Below, piece after piece: positions 7,995 to 16,728 of a DNA stretch of 64,000 bases. A program made the translations under genes and the position numbers. Within the stretch, counting starts at the first letter, position 1. Each line of letters starts with the position of its first letter. The notes under the pieces were generated by a model that saw only the letters and a program-made list of their open reading frames with translations, searched no databases and was not told the origin of the DNA. The DNA is from Stappia stellulata DSM 5886 (GTDB lineage: Bacteria; Pseudomonadota; Alphaproteobacteria; Rhizobiales; Stappiaceae), in contig NZ_KE384083.1 of NCBI RefSeq assembly GCF_000423705.1, forward strand, positions 496,001 through 560,000, in the 5' to 3' direction.

Positions 7995-10791
7995 CCCCAT
8001 CACCTTCACCCTCGACGGCCAGGCGGTCGAGGCGGCGGCAGACGAGACCATCTGGCAGGTCGCCAAGCGCGTCGGCACGGCCATTCCCCATCTTTGCCAC
8101 AAGGATACGCCCGGCTATCGCCCGGACGGAAACTGCCGCGCCTGCGTGGTGGAAATCGAGGGCGAGCGCACGCTTGCAGCCTCCTGCATCCGCGCCCCCG
8201 CCGAGGGCATGGTGGTCACGACCGCCTCCAAACGGGCCGAAAAGGCGCGCGAGATGGTGTTCGAGTTGCTCGCCAGCGACATGCCGGCCCGCGACGACTC
8301 GCCCGACCGCGATGCCGATTTCTGGATCTGGTCGGAGGCCGTCGGCGTCGAGCGCTCGCGCTACGACAGCCGCTACAGCGAGGCTCCCGGTCACACACGC
8401 GCGGCCCGCTGGGACACGTCCCATGCCGCGATCGCCGTCAACCTCGACGCCTGTATCGCCTGCGGCCTGTGCGAACGCGCCTGCCGCGAGGTCCAGGTCA
8501 ACGACGTGATCGGCATGGGCTATCGCGGAGGCGAAGCACGACCGATCTTCGACCTCTCCGACCCGATGGGCGCCTCCACCTGCGTTGCCTGCGGCGAATG
8601 CGTGCAGGCCTGCCCGACCGGCGCGCTGCAGGAAAAGAGCGTGATGGACGCGCCCGCGCGCCACACGGTCCTGACCGCCGACCGCACCGTCGACTCGCTC
8701 TGCCCGTTTTGCGGCGTCGGCTGCCAAACCACGGTGCATGTCAAGGACGAGACAATCATCAAGATCGACGGGCGCAATGGCACGGCGAACGAGAACCGGC
8801 TCTGCGTCAAGGGCCGCTTCGGCCACGACTACATCCGCCACCCGCACCGGCTGACCAAACCGCTGGTGCGCCGCGACGACGCGCCCAAGGCGGGCGACGC
8901 GATGCTCGACCCGGCCAATCCCTTCGACGTGTTCCGCGAGGCGACCTGGGAAGAGGCCCTGGAGCGCGCGGCCGGTGGACTGGCCCAAATCCGCGACACT
9001 TCGGGCGGTGCCGCACTTGCCGGCTTTGGCTCCGCAAAGGGGTCGAATGAGGAAGCCTACCTGTTCCAGAAGCTTGTGCGACAGGGCTTTGGCACCAACA
9101 ACGTCGACCATTGCACGCGGCTGTGCCACGCCTCCTCGGTCGCCGCGCTGATGGAGGGGATCGGCTCGGGCGCCGTCTCCGCGCCCTTCCGCGCGGCGGA
9201 AGACGCCGACTGCATCATCGTGATCGGCGCAAGGCCGACCCAGAACCATCCGGTTGCCGCGACCTACCTCAAGCAGGCCGCCAAACGCGGTGCGAAGCTC
9301 ATCGTCATGGACCCGCGCGGCCAGGACCTGATGCGCCACGCAAGTCATTCCTTGCGGTTTACGCCGGGCAGCGATGTGGCGATGCTCAATGCGCTTCTAC
9401 ATGTGATCATCGCCGAAAACCTCCACGACGCCGACTATGTCGCCAGCCACGTCGACGGTTTCGAGGCACTGAAGGACAAGGTCCGCGACTTCTCGCCGGA
9501 AGCGATGGCGAGCGTCTGCGGCATCGACGCCGAAACACTCCGGGACGTGGCGCGCGTCTATGCGACGAGCGACCGCTCCATCATCTTCTGGGGCATGGGC
9601 GTGTCGCAGCATGTTCACGGCACGGACAACGCCCGCTGCCTGATCGCGCTGGCACTGGTCACCGGCCAGATCGGGCGTCCGGGCACCGGCTTGCATCCCT
9701 TGCGCGGACAAAACAACGTGCAGGGCGCATCCGACGCCGGCCTGATCCCGATGTTCCTGCCCGACTACAAGTCAGTGGAGAATCCGGATATCCGGGGCGC
9801 CTATGAAGACGCCTGGGGCCGGCCGCTCGATCCCGTTCGCGGGCTGACCGTGGTCGAGATCATGGACGCGATCCATGCCGGCGACATTCGCGGCATGTAC
9901 ATCATGGGCGAGAACCCGGCGATGTCGGATCCCGACCAGATCCATGCCCGCGCTGCCCTTGCGAAACTCGACCATCTGGTGGTCCAGGACATTTTCCTGA
10001 CCGAAACCGCCTGGCACGCGGATGTGGTGCTGCCGGCCTCCGCCCATGCGGAAAAACTCGGCACCTACACCAACACCAACCGCCAGGTGCAGCTCGGTCG
10101 TCCGGCCGTTCCCCTGCCCGGCGCGGCGCGGCAGGACTGGGAGCTGATCGCCGAGATCGCCCGCCGCATCGGGCTCGACTGGTCTTATGCCCATATCGGC
10201 GAGGTCTATGAGGAAATGCGCGCGTTCATGCCATCGCTCGCCAACATTTCCTTCGAGCGCATCGTCCAGGAAGGCTGCGTGACCTATCCGGCGAAACATG
10301 AAGATCAACCGGGCTCGGAGATCATCTTCACCGACGGCTTTCCCACAGCCTCCGGCAAGGGACGCCTGGTCCCGGCCGACCTCATTCCGCCGGACGAGAT
10401 GCCGGACGAGACCTATCCGCTCGTCCTGACCACCGGGCGCATGCTCGAACACTGGCACACCGGTGCGATGACACGACGCTCGTCCACGCTCGATGCGCTG
10501 GAACCCGGCCCCGTGGCTGCGATGAACCCGCGCGAGATCGAGGCCCGCGGCCTGGTCGCGGGGGACGCGGTGACGGTCACCACCCGCCGGGGCGCGATCA
10601 CGGCGACCCTGCGGGCCGATCGCGACGTCGCGGATGGCATGGTTTTCGTGCCGTTCTGTTTCTTCGAGGCTCCCGCCAACCGGCTCACCAACGCGCAGCT
10701 CGATCCGTTCGGCAAGATCCCGGAGTTCAAATACTGCGCGGCACAGGTGATCTCGGTCGCCGGACTTCGACAAGAAGCGGCCGCAGAGTAG
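7987..10791 (+). CDS. fdh1A: Formate dehydrogenase catalytic (alpha) subunit, Mo/W-bis-MGD
   Basis: 934 aa. It oxidises formate to CO2 in the cytoplasm and passes electrons along Fe-S clusters to the beta subunit. There is an N-terminal 2Fe-2S ferredoxin-like domain (IPHLCHK...GNCRACVVEIEG). Two ferredoxin-type 4Fe-4S motifs follow (CIACGLCERAC; CVACGECVQACPTG), then the 4Fe-4S motif of the molybdopterin domain (CPFCGVGC...LCVKGRFGHD). The metal-ligand residue is Cys, in VDHCTRLCHASSVAAL, so it is not a selenoprotein. The C-terminal MGD-binding domain is present (TGRMLEHWHTGAMTRRS). Start ATG 7987 overlaps the GNAT stop; the longer open frame upstream lies inside that gene. No fdsC/fdhD-like or fdsD gene follows, so maturation factors must be elsewhere. 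It is closed by a terminator at 10831. Confidence 0.93.
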   Translation: MTDPITFTLDGQAVEAAADETIWQVAKRVGTAIPHLCHKDTPGYRPDGNCRACVVEIEGERTLAASCIRAPAEGMVVTTASKRAEKAREMVFELLASDMPARDDSPDRDADFWIWSEAVGVERSRYDSRYSEAPGHTRAARWDTSHAAIAVNLDACIACGLCERACREVQVNDVIGMGYRGGEARPIFDLSDPMGASTCVACGECVQACPTGALQEKSVMDAPARHTVLTADRTVDSLCPFCGVGCQTTVHVKDETIIKIDGRNGTANENRLCVKGRFGHDYIRHPHRLTKPLVRRDDAPKAGDAMLDPANPFDVFREATWEEALERAAGGLAQIRDTSGGAALAGFGSAKGSNEEAYLFQKLVRQGFGTNNVDHCTRLCHASSVAALMEGIGSGAVSAPFRAAEDADCIIVIGARPTQNHPVAATYLKQAAKRGAKLIVMDPRGQDLMRHASHSLRFTPGSDVAMLNALLHVIIAENLHDADYVASHVDGFEALKDKVRDFSPEAMASVCGIDAETLRDVARVYATSDRSIIFWGMGVSQHVHGTDNARCLIALALVTGQIGRPGTGLHPLRGQNNVQGASDAGLIPMFLPDYKSVENPDIRGAYEDAWGRPLDPVRGLTVVEIMDAIHAGDIRGMYIMGENPAMSDPDQIHARAALAKLDHLVVQDIFLTETAWHADVVLPASAHAEKLGTYTNTNRQVQLGRPAVPLPGAARQDWELIAEIARRIGLDWSYAHIGEVYEEMRAFMPSLANISFERIVQEGCVTYPAKHEDQPGSEIIFTDGFPTASGKGRLVPADLIPPDEMPDETYPLVLTTGRMLEHWHTGAMTRRSSTLDALEPGPVAAMNPREIEARGLVAGDAVTVTTRRGAITATLRADRDVADGMVFVPFCFFEAPANRLTNAQLDPFGKIPEFKYCAAQVISVAGLRQEAAAE

Positions 10792-10830
10792 ACCGGTCAC
10801 CGGGCGGCGGACCGGAGCCGAACACACAAG

Positions 10831-10862
10831 AGGGAGCGCCGCAGGTCCGCAGCGCTCCCTTT
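10831..10862 (+). terminator. Terminator of the formate dehydrogenase operon
   Basis: A nine-base perfect stem, AGGGAGCGC (10831-10839) with GCGCTCCCT (10852-10860), has a 12-base loop and is followed by TT. It lies 40 bp after the stop of the alpha subunit gene and before the convergent chemoreceptor gene, so it may act in both directions. Confidence 0.7.
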
Positions 10863-10901
10863 CGCCTATCGATGCAACATTTCGCAGTCTCGCGGAGCCG
10901 G

Positions 10902-12323
10902 TCAGGCGGCGGTCTGCTTCCTCGCCTCCCCGCGACGGTCCCGCCCCTTGAAATTCGGGTCGCGCTTCTTGCGCCGGTCGAGCGGGCCTTCCCGGATTTC
11001 GACGAAGAAACCGCGGATCTGTTCGGCGATCTCCGTCGATTGCGACCGCAGGCTCCCCGAAACAACAAGAAAGTCATCGGCCGCATGTTCGGTCTTGTCG
11101 ATCGCGTCGTTCACGCCGGTCACGTTGCGCGTGAGCGTCATCGTGCCCTGGGCGGCATGCTGCACATTCATCGAGATTTCCCGCGTCGCCGCCCCCTGCT
11201 CCTCTACCGCCGCGGCGATGGCGGCCGTCAGCGAGTCGATTTCGCCAACCGTGGAGGAAATCGACCCGATCGTGTCGACGGCCCGGGTGGTCGCCGCCTG
11301 CACTTCCGACACCTGATTGGCAATATCCTCCGTCGCCTTGGAGGTCTGGCTTGCAAGCTGCTTCACCTCCTGGGCGACAATGGCGAAGCCGCGTCCCGCC
11401 TCGCCGGCGCGCGCCGCCTCGATGGTGGCATTGAGCGCCAGCAGGTTTGTCTGTGCGGCAATCGCCTGAATGAGACCGATGACATCGCCGATCTTCTGGG
11501 CGGAAGTGGAGAGCCGGCCGATTTCCTGCGAGGCGTTTTCGGTCACCGAGCTTGCCCGGCGCGCGACATCCGAGGCGCCGGTGATCTGGCGGCCGATCTC
11601 CTCGATCGAGGACGACAGTTCCTCCGCCGCCGAGGCCACGGTCTGGACGCTCACCGAGGTTTCCTCGGAGGCCGCGGATGCTGAAACGGCCTCTTGCGAG
11701 GCGGAACTGGCGACATCGGAAAGTGTGCCGGCCTGCTGCTGCATCCGGTCGGCGGTCTGGTCCACGGTCCGCAGCGATGCCTCGACCTTTTCCTTGAACC
11801 GGTCGACCGCATCGCTCAGGTGGCGGGTCTGCGCTTCCTGGGCTTCCATGATGATCTGCTGATAGGTCGAGATCGCGAAATCGAGATCGAGCAATACCGC
11901 CTTGTTGAGCACCTGGACCGACTGTGTCGCCTTCTTCGGCGCGAAGCGGTACTTTTGCATCACGATGGCGATAAGCTCGTTGAGCACATACTGGTAGCCG
12001 GCGATGTACCAGCGCGGCTCCAGGCCAATGCGGCTGTGCGCGCGCCCGATGCGGTCGATGCTTTGCACGTAGTCATCGTCGAAAGCGCCGGTAAACAGGC
12101 GCTTCCAGTGTTTTTTCTGCGCCGATTCCAGAGACGCCTGGCGATCCCCGATCAGGGCGGCCAGATTGGGTTGCTTCACAACGTGAGAATAAAAACTTCT
12201 CAGAATTTCGTCGAGCCGGGGTTCCACCACCGGCCAAAGGCTCTGAAGGCTGCGTCTGGCCTTGTCGTCGATACGCGCGAATGCAACCCGTAATTCAGAA
12301 CCACCATCACCTGCTACCGACAT
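10902..12323 (-). CDS. Globin-coupled methyl-accepting chemotaxis protein (HemAT-like aerotaxis sensor)
   Basis: 473 aa soluble chemoreceptor with no transmembrane segment. Residues about 10-170 form a protoglobin sensor domain. The proximal haem ligand is probably His96, in [21 protein letters not shown]. After a coiled-coil linker (about 180-230), the C-terminal half is a classic MCP signalling domain. Its hairpin tip reads [18 protein letters not shown] and [20 protein letters not shown], which contact CheA/CheW. It probably senses O2 (or NO/CO) and biases flagellar motility, sensible for a phototroph living at oxic/anoxic boundaries. The start is well supported by GAGGT a few bases upstream. 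No che genes are adjacent. It converges with the formate dehydrogenase operon. Confidence 0.9.
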   Translation of the reverse strand: MSVAGDGGSELRVAFARIDDKARRSLQSLWPVVEPRLDEILRSFYSHVVKQPNLAALIGDRQASLESAQKKHWKRLFTGAFDDDYVQSIDRIGRAHSRIGLEPRWYIAGYQYVLNELIAIVMQKYRFAPKKATQSVQVLNKAVLLDLDFAISTYQQIIMEAQEAQTRHLSDAVDRFKEKVEASLRTVDQTADRMQQQAGTLSDVASSASQEAVSASAASEETSVSVQTVASAAEELSSSIEEIGRQITGASDVARRASSVTENASQEIGRLSTSAQKIGDVIGLIQAIAAQTNLLALNATIEAARAGEAGRGFAIVAQEVKQLASQTSKATEDIANQVSEVQAATTRAVDTIGSISSTVGEIDSLTAAIAAAVEEQGAATREISMNVQHAAQGTMTLTRNVTGVNDAIDKTEHAADDFLVVSGSLRSQSTEIAEQIRGFFVEIREGPLDRRKKRDPNFKGRDRRGEARKQTAA

Positions 12324-12821
12324 CGGATTACCTCATCTGACTATTGCCATCAGTTTGGGTAAAGCCGGTTACAAATTATATAACGACAAAGCATTTTTTA
12401 TGTATGTATATTTTTAATTCATAAACCCTGTAAAAATTACGCAGGGATATAATCCGAAAAGAATCCAAAGTCCGGTATGAAAATAATTTCCATAGAACAA
12501 AAATCTAAAACTATGTGGTTTTACATAGAAAATCCGTACATCATCCGACAATTGCGCTTTCAGCAGCAAATTCCAACTTGGGCGAAGGTCGCCCTGCCAG
12601 AGACTCAAATTGTATTATGGAAGAATGAAATGAGTCGAAATCCACAGCAAGCACGAATTTGGAGGCGATGGCCGGGGTGGCGGGTTTGAGAGAACCGGTT
12701 TCTGTGACAACAAGGCGCGAGGACCACCGCCGGCGGCGGGATCGACGGACCCGACAGCGATCCGTGCGCGCCCTCTGCGGCCACATGCCCCTGAAACACC
12801 GAGCCCGCAAGGGAGCCCCTT
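12324..12821. other. Intergenic, partly AT-rich, no confident gene
   Basis: About 500 bp between divergent genes. Positions about 12330-12540 are markedly AT-rich compared with the rest of the window and contain a short CCCTG/CAGGG hairpin (12426-12446). Frames of 60-80 codons on both strands show no recognisable protein. This probably contains the chemoreceptor promoter; the AT-rich block could also be a small acquired fragment. Confidence 0.5.
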
Positions 12822-13076
12822 ATGGAACCCAAATTGCTAGCCCTCCTGATCCTGGTGCCGTTCACAGTGGTGTTCGTCTATGCCGGCCTCCATGAATACA
12901 AACGTTACAAGTCCCAGGGCCGGGCAAAATACGGGCTTGTCTACGATGAAGAGACCGGGACAACCCATGTGACCGGCATCGACGAAGACGAGGACGGGTA
13001 CGATCCGGAAGACTACGATCCCAGCAACTACAACGAACCGGGAAGCACAAAGGAGACCGACGACGAAAGGACTTAG
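12822..13076 (+). CDS. Small single-pass membrane protein with acidic tail, unknown function
   Basis: 84 aa. Residues about 4-23 are a strongly hydrophobic helix (LLALLILVPFTVVFVYAGL). A basic juxtamembrane patch (HEYKRYKSQGRAKYG) follows, and then a tail very rich in Asp/Glu (GIDEDEDGYDPEDYDPSNY). By the positive-inside rule the tail is cytoplasmic. A good Shine-Dalgarno (GGGAG) precedes the ATG. No family is recognised. The composition and RBS argue for a real gene. Confidence 0.6.
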   Translation: MEPKLLALLILVPFTVVFVYAGLHEYKRYKSQGRAKYGLVYDEETGTTHVTGIDEDEDGYDPEDYDPSNYNEPGSTKETDDERT

Positions 13077-13266
13077 GACTTCGACCGGCTTTCCGCGCCT
13101 GCGCCGCGTTTCGAAAAGCCGTCATTGGCGCATGGGCTGCAAAGCGGATGCCGCCGTATTGCAACGCGATTTCCGCGATGGGTTCCGTCGCCGTGTCAGG
13201 GAGAAGCGCGCCGCCCATCGCCACTGCGTTCACGTCACGGTGTCTGCAAGTCTGACAGATGCGGGA

Positions 13267-13341
13267 TGGCTGGGGCGGCAGGATTCGAACCTGCGAATGG
13301 CGGCACCAAAAGCCGCTGCCTTACCACTTGGCGACGCCCCA
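13267..13341 (-). tRNA. tRNA-Gln (anticodon TTG), CCA encoded
   Basis: Read on the minus strand from 13341, the acceptor stem TGGGGCG pairs with CGCCCCA. The D-arm is GCCAAGTGGTAAGGC and the anticodon loop CTTTTGG gives TTG. The T-arm has GGTTCGAATCC. A G discriminator and a genomically encoded CCA (13267-13269) complete the 75-nt molecule. Confidence 0.95.
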
Positions 13342-13512
13342 ACGCGCGACGACGTGTATAACCAGACCCCTGCGCTCACGCAAGCGTCGCTTCGGGCTTC
13401 AGCCGCTACATTCCCCAGGGCGTTCACATGAAACGCACCGCCGCGATGCAGGGCATGAAGGCCCCTGTCCGGCGGACAGGAGCCCTCGTGCGCCGGTTCA
13501 ATGCGCGCTGCT

Positions 13513-15069
13513 CTATCGCGCGCCCATCGCCCATTCCGGAAGCGTCCCCGCGACGACACCAAAGACGCTCGTGAGGATCAAGTAACCGAGGGTCGAAAGC
13601 ACGATCATCGCGGCGATGTTGTGAAAGCTCCCGTAACGGGCCATCTGCGAAATCGTGACGTGCCCGGACGAAAAGACCAGCGCGTTCGGCGGTGTTGCGA
13701 CCGGCAGCATGAAGGCCATCGACGCCGACAGTGCGGCCGGGACGGCCAGCATCAGCGGGTTCTCGCCGATGTTCTGCGACAGTGCCGCGAGCAACGGCAG
13801 GAAGGTCGCAGCCGTTGCTGTGTTCGAGGTCACCTCGGTCAGAAGCAGGATGACCGCAGCCACGATCACGATCAGGAGCAGGATCGGAACACCGTACGCG
13901 ATCCCTCCGATCAGGCCGCCGATCCATGTATCGAGACCGGTGCCCGCCACCGCGCCGGCAAGGCTCAGCCCGCCGCCGAAGAGCATCAGGACGCCCCAGG
14001 GCAGCTTCGATGCGGTTGTCCAGTCCAGCAATGCGACACGCGATCCGTTGCGGTCCCGGCCGCTTCCCGCAGGAAGGATGAACAACAGCAGGGCGGCGCC
14101 GATCGCGATGCTCGCATCGTTCAGTCCGGGAATATAGACCTGCAACCACGACCGCAGCACCCAGAGCACCGCCGCCGATGCGAAGACGACACCGACCATC
14201 GCCTCGGCCCGCGACATGGTGCCCAGGCCCCGCAACTTCCCGCTGATCAGCTCGCGCGCGCCATCGACCTCGCTCCGCGGAAGCCGGATCGCCAGGCGGG
14301 TCAGCAGCAACCACGAGATCGCCAGCATCGTCGCCGCCACCGGAACGCCGATCAGCATCCAGCGGCCGAAACCGAGATCATAGCCGTAAGTTTGCCGCAT
14401 CGCTCCCGCCAGCAAGGCGTTCGGCGGGGTGCCGATCAGGGTTGCGACACCGCCAATCGATGCGGCGTAAGCCACGCCCAGCATCAGGGCGAGAGCAAAG
14501 GTCTTGGCTTCCTTGCCGCCGGTTTCCTCCTGTATCAATCCGATCACGGAAACGGCAATCGGCAACATCATCACCGTCGTTGCCGTATTGGACACCCACA
14601 TCGACAGAAAGGCCGTCGCCAGCATGAACCCGCCGACGATATGGTGTCTCCGAGATCCTGTGCGCGACACGATGGACAATGCGATGCGCTGATGGAGGTT
14701 CCAGCGCTCCATCGCCGCGGCCAGCATGAACCCGCCCATGAACAGGAAGATGGTTGCGCTCGCGTAGGGCGCGGCAGTCGCCTTGACCGTTCCGGCGCCA
14801 GTCAACGGAAACAGAACCAGCGGAAGCAAGGCGGTGGCAGCAATGGGGATCGCCTCGGTGATCCACCAGATCACCATCAAAGCGGCCACGGCGACGACCC
14901 GCCAGCCGGCGACCGACAACCCCTCCGGCGGCGGTAGCAACAAGAGCAACACGAAGACCGCAAGCCCCACAAGCATCGGCAAGGGCCGCAGCGAAGCGCC
15001 CAACGCCTCCTTCCCCTCTTGCCAGGACAGGCTCTGGTCCTGGTGCGGGTCTTTCCCGGATGTGGTCAT
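13513..15069 (-). CDS. DASS-family Na+-coupled dicarboxylate/sulfate transporter (SLC13 type)
   Basis: 518 aa inner-membrane transporter with about 11-12 hydrophobic helices. The two signature SNT motifs that bind Na+ and substrate are present: WVSNTATTVMMLPIAV near residue 165 and VTSNTATAATFLPLLA near residue 415. The conserved ITEAIPIAATALLPLVLFP block is near residue 70. The likely substrates are C4 dicarboxylates or related di/tricarboxylates. It sits just downstream (151 bp) of a leuC/leuD/hydrolase operon on the same strand. Joint use for importing an organic acid that this operon then processes is inferred. A short CCTGTCC/GGACAGG hairpin lies beyond its stop at 13464-13480. Confidence 0.9.
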   Translation of the reverse strand: MTTSGKDPHQDQSLSWQEGKEALGASLRPLPMLVGLAVFVLLLLLPPPEGLSVAGWRVVAVAALMVIWWITEAIPIAATALLPLVLFPLTGAGTVKATAAPYASATIFLFMGGFMLAAAMERWNLHQRIALSIVSRTGSRRHHIVGGFMLATAFLSMWVSNTATTVMMLPIAVSVIGLIQEETGGKEAKTFALALMLGVAYAASIGGVATLIGTPPNALLAGAMRQTYGYDLGFGRWMLIGVPVAATMLAISWLLLTRLAIRLPRSEVDGARELISGKLRGLGTMSRAEAMVGVVFASAAVLWVLRSWLQVYIPGLNDASIAIGAALLLFILPAGSGRDRNGSRVALLDWTTASKLPWGVLMLFGGGLSLAGAVAGTGLDTWIGGLIGGIAYGVPILLLIVIVAAVILLLTEVTSNTATAATFLPLLAALSQNIGENPLMLAVPAALSASMAFMLPVATPPNALVFSSGHVTISQMARYGSFHNIAAMIVLSTLGYLILTSVFGVVAGTLPEWAMGAR

Positions 15070-15220
15070 TGCAATCGTTCCTCCCCGAATTCCAAATCAT
15101 CAGGCGCGTGGCATTCACCGGACGCGGGGCGCATGATCCCCGGTCCGGTGCGCAGGCCATGCGCATTGCGGTTGAAGTTCTGCGCCAAAACAGCCTTCCA
15201 CCAAGGCGCAGGCGGTTTTT

Positions 15221-16114
15221 TCAAAGAAATGCGTCGAGCGCGGCCAGCAGCGCCTCCGGCGCCTCCTCCTGGGGGCTGTGACCGCAGTCGATGGCATGGC
15301 CCTGCACGTCGTCGGCCTTCTCGCGCCAGGTGGCCACCACGTCATAGAGAGCCCCGACGGTTCCCCGGCCGCCCCACAGCGCAAGGAGCGGCGCGCGCAC
15401 GCGGGCGTCCGAGTCTTCGGCATCGTGAACCAGGTCGATCGTCGCGGCAGCGCGGTAATCCTCGCAGACCGCATGGCGGGTGGCGGGGTCGCGATAGCAG
15501 CGACGGTACTCAGCCATAACACGCGGATCGGAGGCGCCGTCGATCTTGATCTGACCCGCGATATGGCGGTCGAGAAAGAAGTCCGGATCCGCCTCGATCA
15601 ACCGCTCCGGCAAGGGATAGGGCTGGATCAGGAAGAACCACCAGAAATAGCGCCGCGCGAATTCCATGTCGGTCCGGGCATACATCGTCGCGGTCGGCGC
15701 GATATCGAGAAGCACCAGCTTTTCCACCGCATCCACATGATCCAGCGCCATGCGATGCGCGACGCGCCCGCCCCGGTCGTGGCCGACGACCGAGAACCGG
15801 TCATGGCCGAGCGCCCGCATGACGGCAACCTGATCGGCCGCCATGGCGCGCTTGGAATAGTTGACGTGCCCCTCGCCACCCCCGGGCTTCTCGCTGTCGC
15901 CGTAGCCGCGCAGGTCGGTCAGCACCACGGTGAAGCGGCGCGCAAGGATCGGCGCGACCTTGTGCCAGCTCAGATGGGTCTGCGGGTGGCCGTGCATCAA
16001 CAGCAGCGGCGGCCCCTCGCCCCCGGTCGCGGTGCGGATCCGGATCCCGTGCGCATCGATATCCCGCCAGGAGAAGCCTGGAAGAATGTCGGAAAACCCT
16101 GCAAGCTTGCTCAT
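15221..16114 (-). CDS. Alpha/beta hydrolase, fluoroacetate/haloacetate dehalogenase-like
   Basis: 297 aa. It has the alpha/beta fold with oxyanion-hole motif HGHPQTHLSWHKVAP, the strand-turn TDLRGYGDSEKP, a nucleophile elbow VGHDRGGRVAHRMALDH with Asp as nucleophile and the D-R-G-G-R signature of haloacetate dehalogenases, and catalytic His in CGHSPQEEAPEALL. The Asp nucleophile separates it from ordinary serine esterases, but many such proteins hydrolyse other esters or are of unknown substrate. The ATG at 16114 overlaps the leuD stop (ATGA); homology begins there, so the longer upstream frame is rejected. It is third gene of the leuC-leuD-hydrolase operon. Confidence 0.85.
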   Translation of the reverse strand: MSKLAGFSDILPGFSWRDIDAHGIRIRTATGGEGPPLLLMHGHPQTHLSWHKVAPILARRFTVVLTDLRGYGDSEKPGGGEGHVNYSKRAMAADQVAVMRALGHDRFSVVGHDRGGRVAHRMALDHVDAVEKLVLLDIAPTATMYARTDMEFARRYFWWFFLIQPYPLPERLIEADPDFFLDRHIAGQIKIDGASDPRVMAEYRRCYRDPATRHAVCEDYRAAATIDLVHDAEDSDARVRAPLLALWGGRGTVGALYDVVATWREKADDVQGHAIDCGHSPQEEAPEALLAALDAFL

Positions 16115-16728
16115 GCCTCGCCCCCGCGTGCGAGCCAGGGGGCCTCGGCGAAATAGGCCGCCTCGAAATCCCGGATACGCTCTTTCATCTGCAATGTCGT
16201 GGCGATCTTGTCGCGCCCCTCCATCAGGGCCTGCCGCCGCGACGGCTCGATCCCGAAGTCCAGGCAAAGGCCGCCGCAGGTCACGGTCTGCGTGGCAAGA
16301 TCCACGGTGATCTCAGTGCCATCCGGCCCGACCGCCCGGGCCAGCCGCGCGCGCTCGTCGTCGCCTAGCGTCACCAGCAGCAGGCCGTTGTTGGCCGCAT
16401 TGTCGGCGAAGATCCCGGCAAAGGTGCTGCCGATCAGCGCACGGATCCCGTATTGCAGCAGCCCCCAGACAGCATGCTCGCGTGACGAGCCGCAGCCGAA
16501 ATTCGGCCCCGTCAGCAGGAACCGGACGTTCTGCATCGGCGCCCGGTTCAGAATGAAATCGGTCCGTGTCCCACCTTGCGCGTCAAAGCGCAGATCGTGA
16601 AACAGGCCGCGCGCCAATCCGCTCCGGTCTATGCCCTTGAGAAAGACCTTGGGCATGATCACGTCGGTATCCACATTGGCCGCGGGCATGGGGGCGGCCA
16701 GCCCCGTAACGCTCAGGAACTTTTCCAC
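16111..16728 (-). CDS. leuD: 3-isopropylmalate dehydratase small subunit-like protein
   Basis: 205 aa swivel-domain subunit of an aconitase-superfamily hydro-lyase. It has the conserved NVDTDVIMPKVFLK at the N-terminus and NFGCGSSREHAVWGLLQYG in the centre. The family usually has REHAPW-A-L; here Pro is replaced by Val, and the loop after it (GSTFAGIFADNAANNG) also departs from the textbook LeuD. It directly follows leuC. With no leuA or leuB nearby and a hydrolase and transporter next to it, it may serve a dedicated catabolic hydration/dehydration (methylmalate-, citramalate- or maleate-like) rather than leucine synthesis. Leucine synthesis cannot be excluded. Confidence 0.85.
   Translation of the reverse strand: MEKFLSVTGLAAPMPAANVDTDVIMPKVFLKGIDRSGLARGLFHDLRFDAQGGTRTDFILNRAPMQNVRFLLTGPNFGCGSSREHAVWGLLQYGIRALIGSTFAGIFADNAANNGLLLVTLGDDERARLARAVGPDGTEITVDLATQTVTCGGLCLDFGIEPSRRQALMEGRDKIATTLQMKERIRDFEAAYFAEAPWLARGGEA

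Noticed and set aside
9095-9150. Possible selenocysteine at the formate dehydrogenase active site
   Set aside because: The ligand position is an ordinary Cys codon; there is no in-frame TGA.
12477-12689. Seventy-codon plus-strand frame in the AT-rich gap
   Set aside because: No RBS, no family, and its apparent coding potential follows only the local base composition.
13125-13361. Short plus-strand frames around 13.1-13.4 kb
   Set aside because: They cross the tRNA-Gln gene and show no protein similarity.
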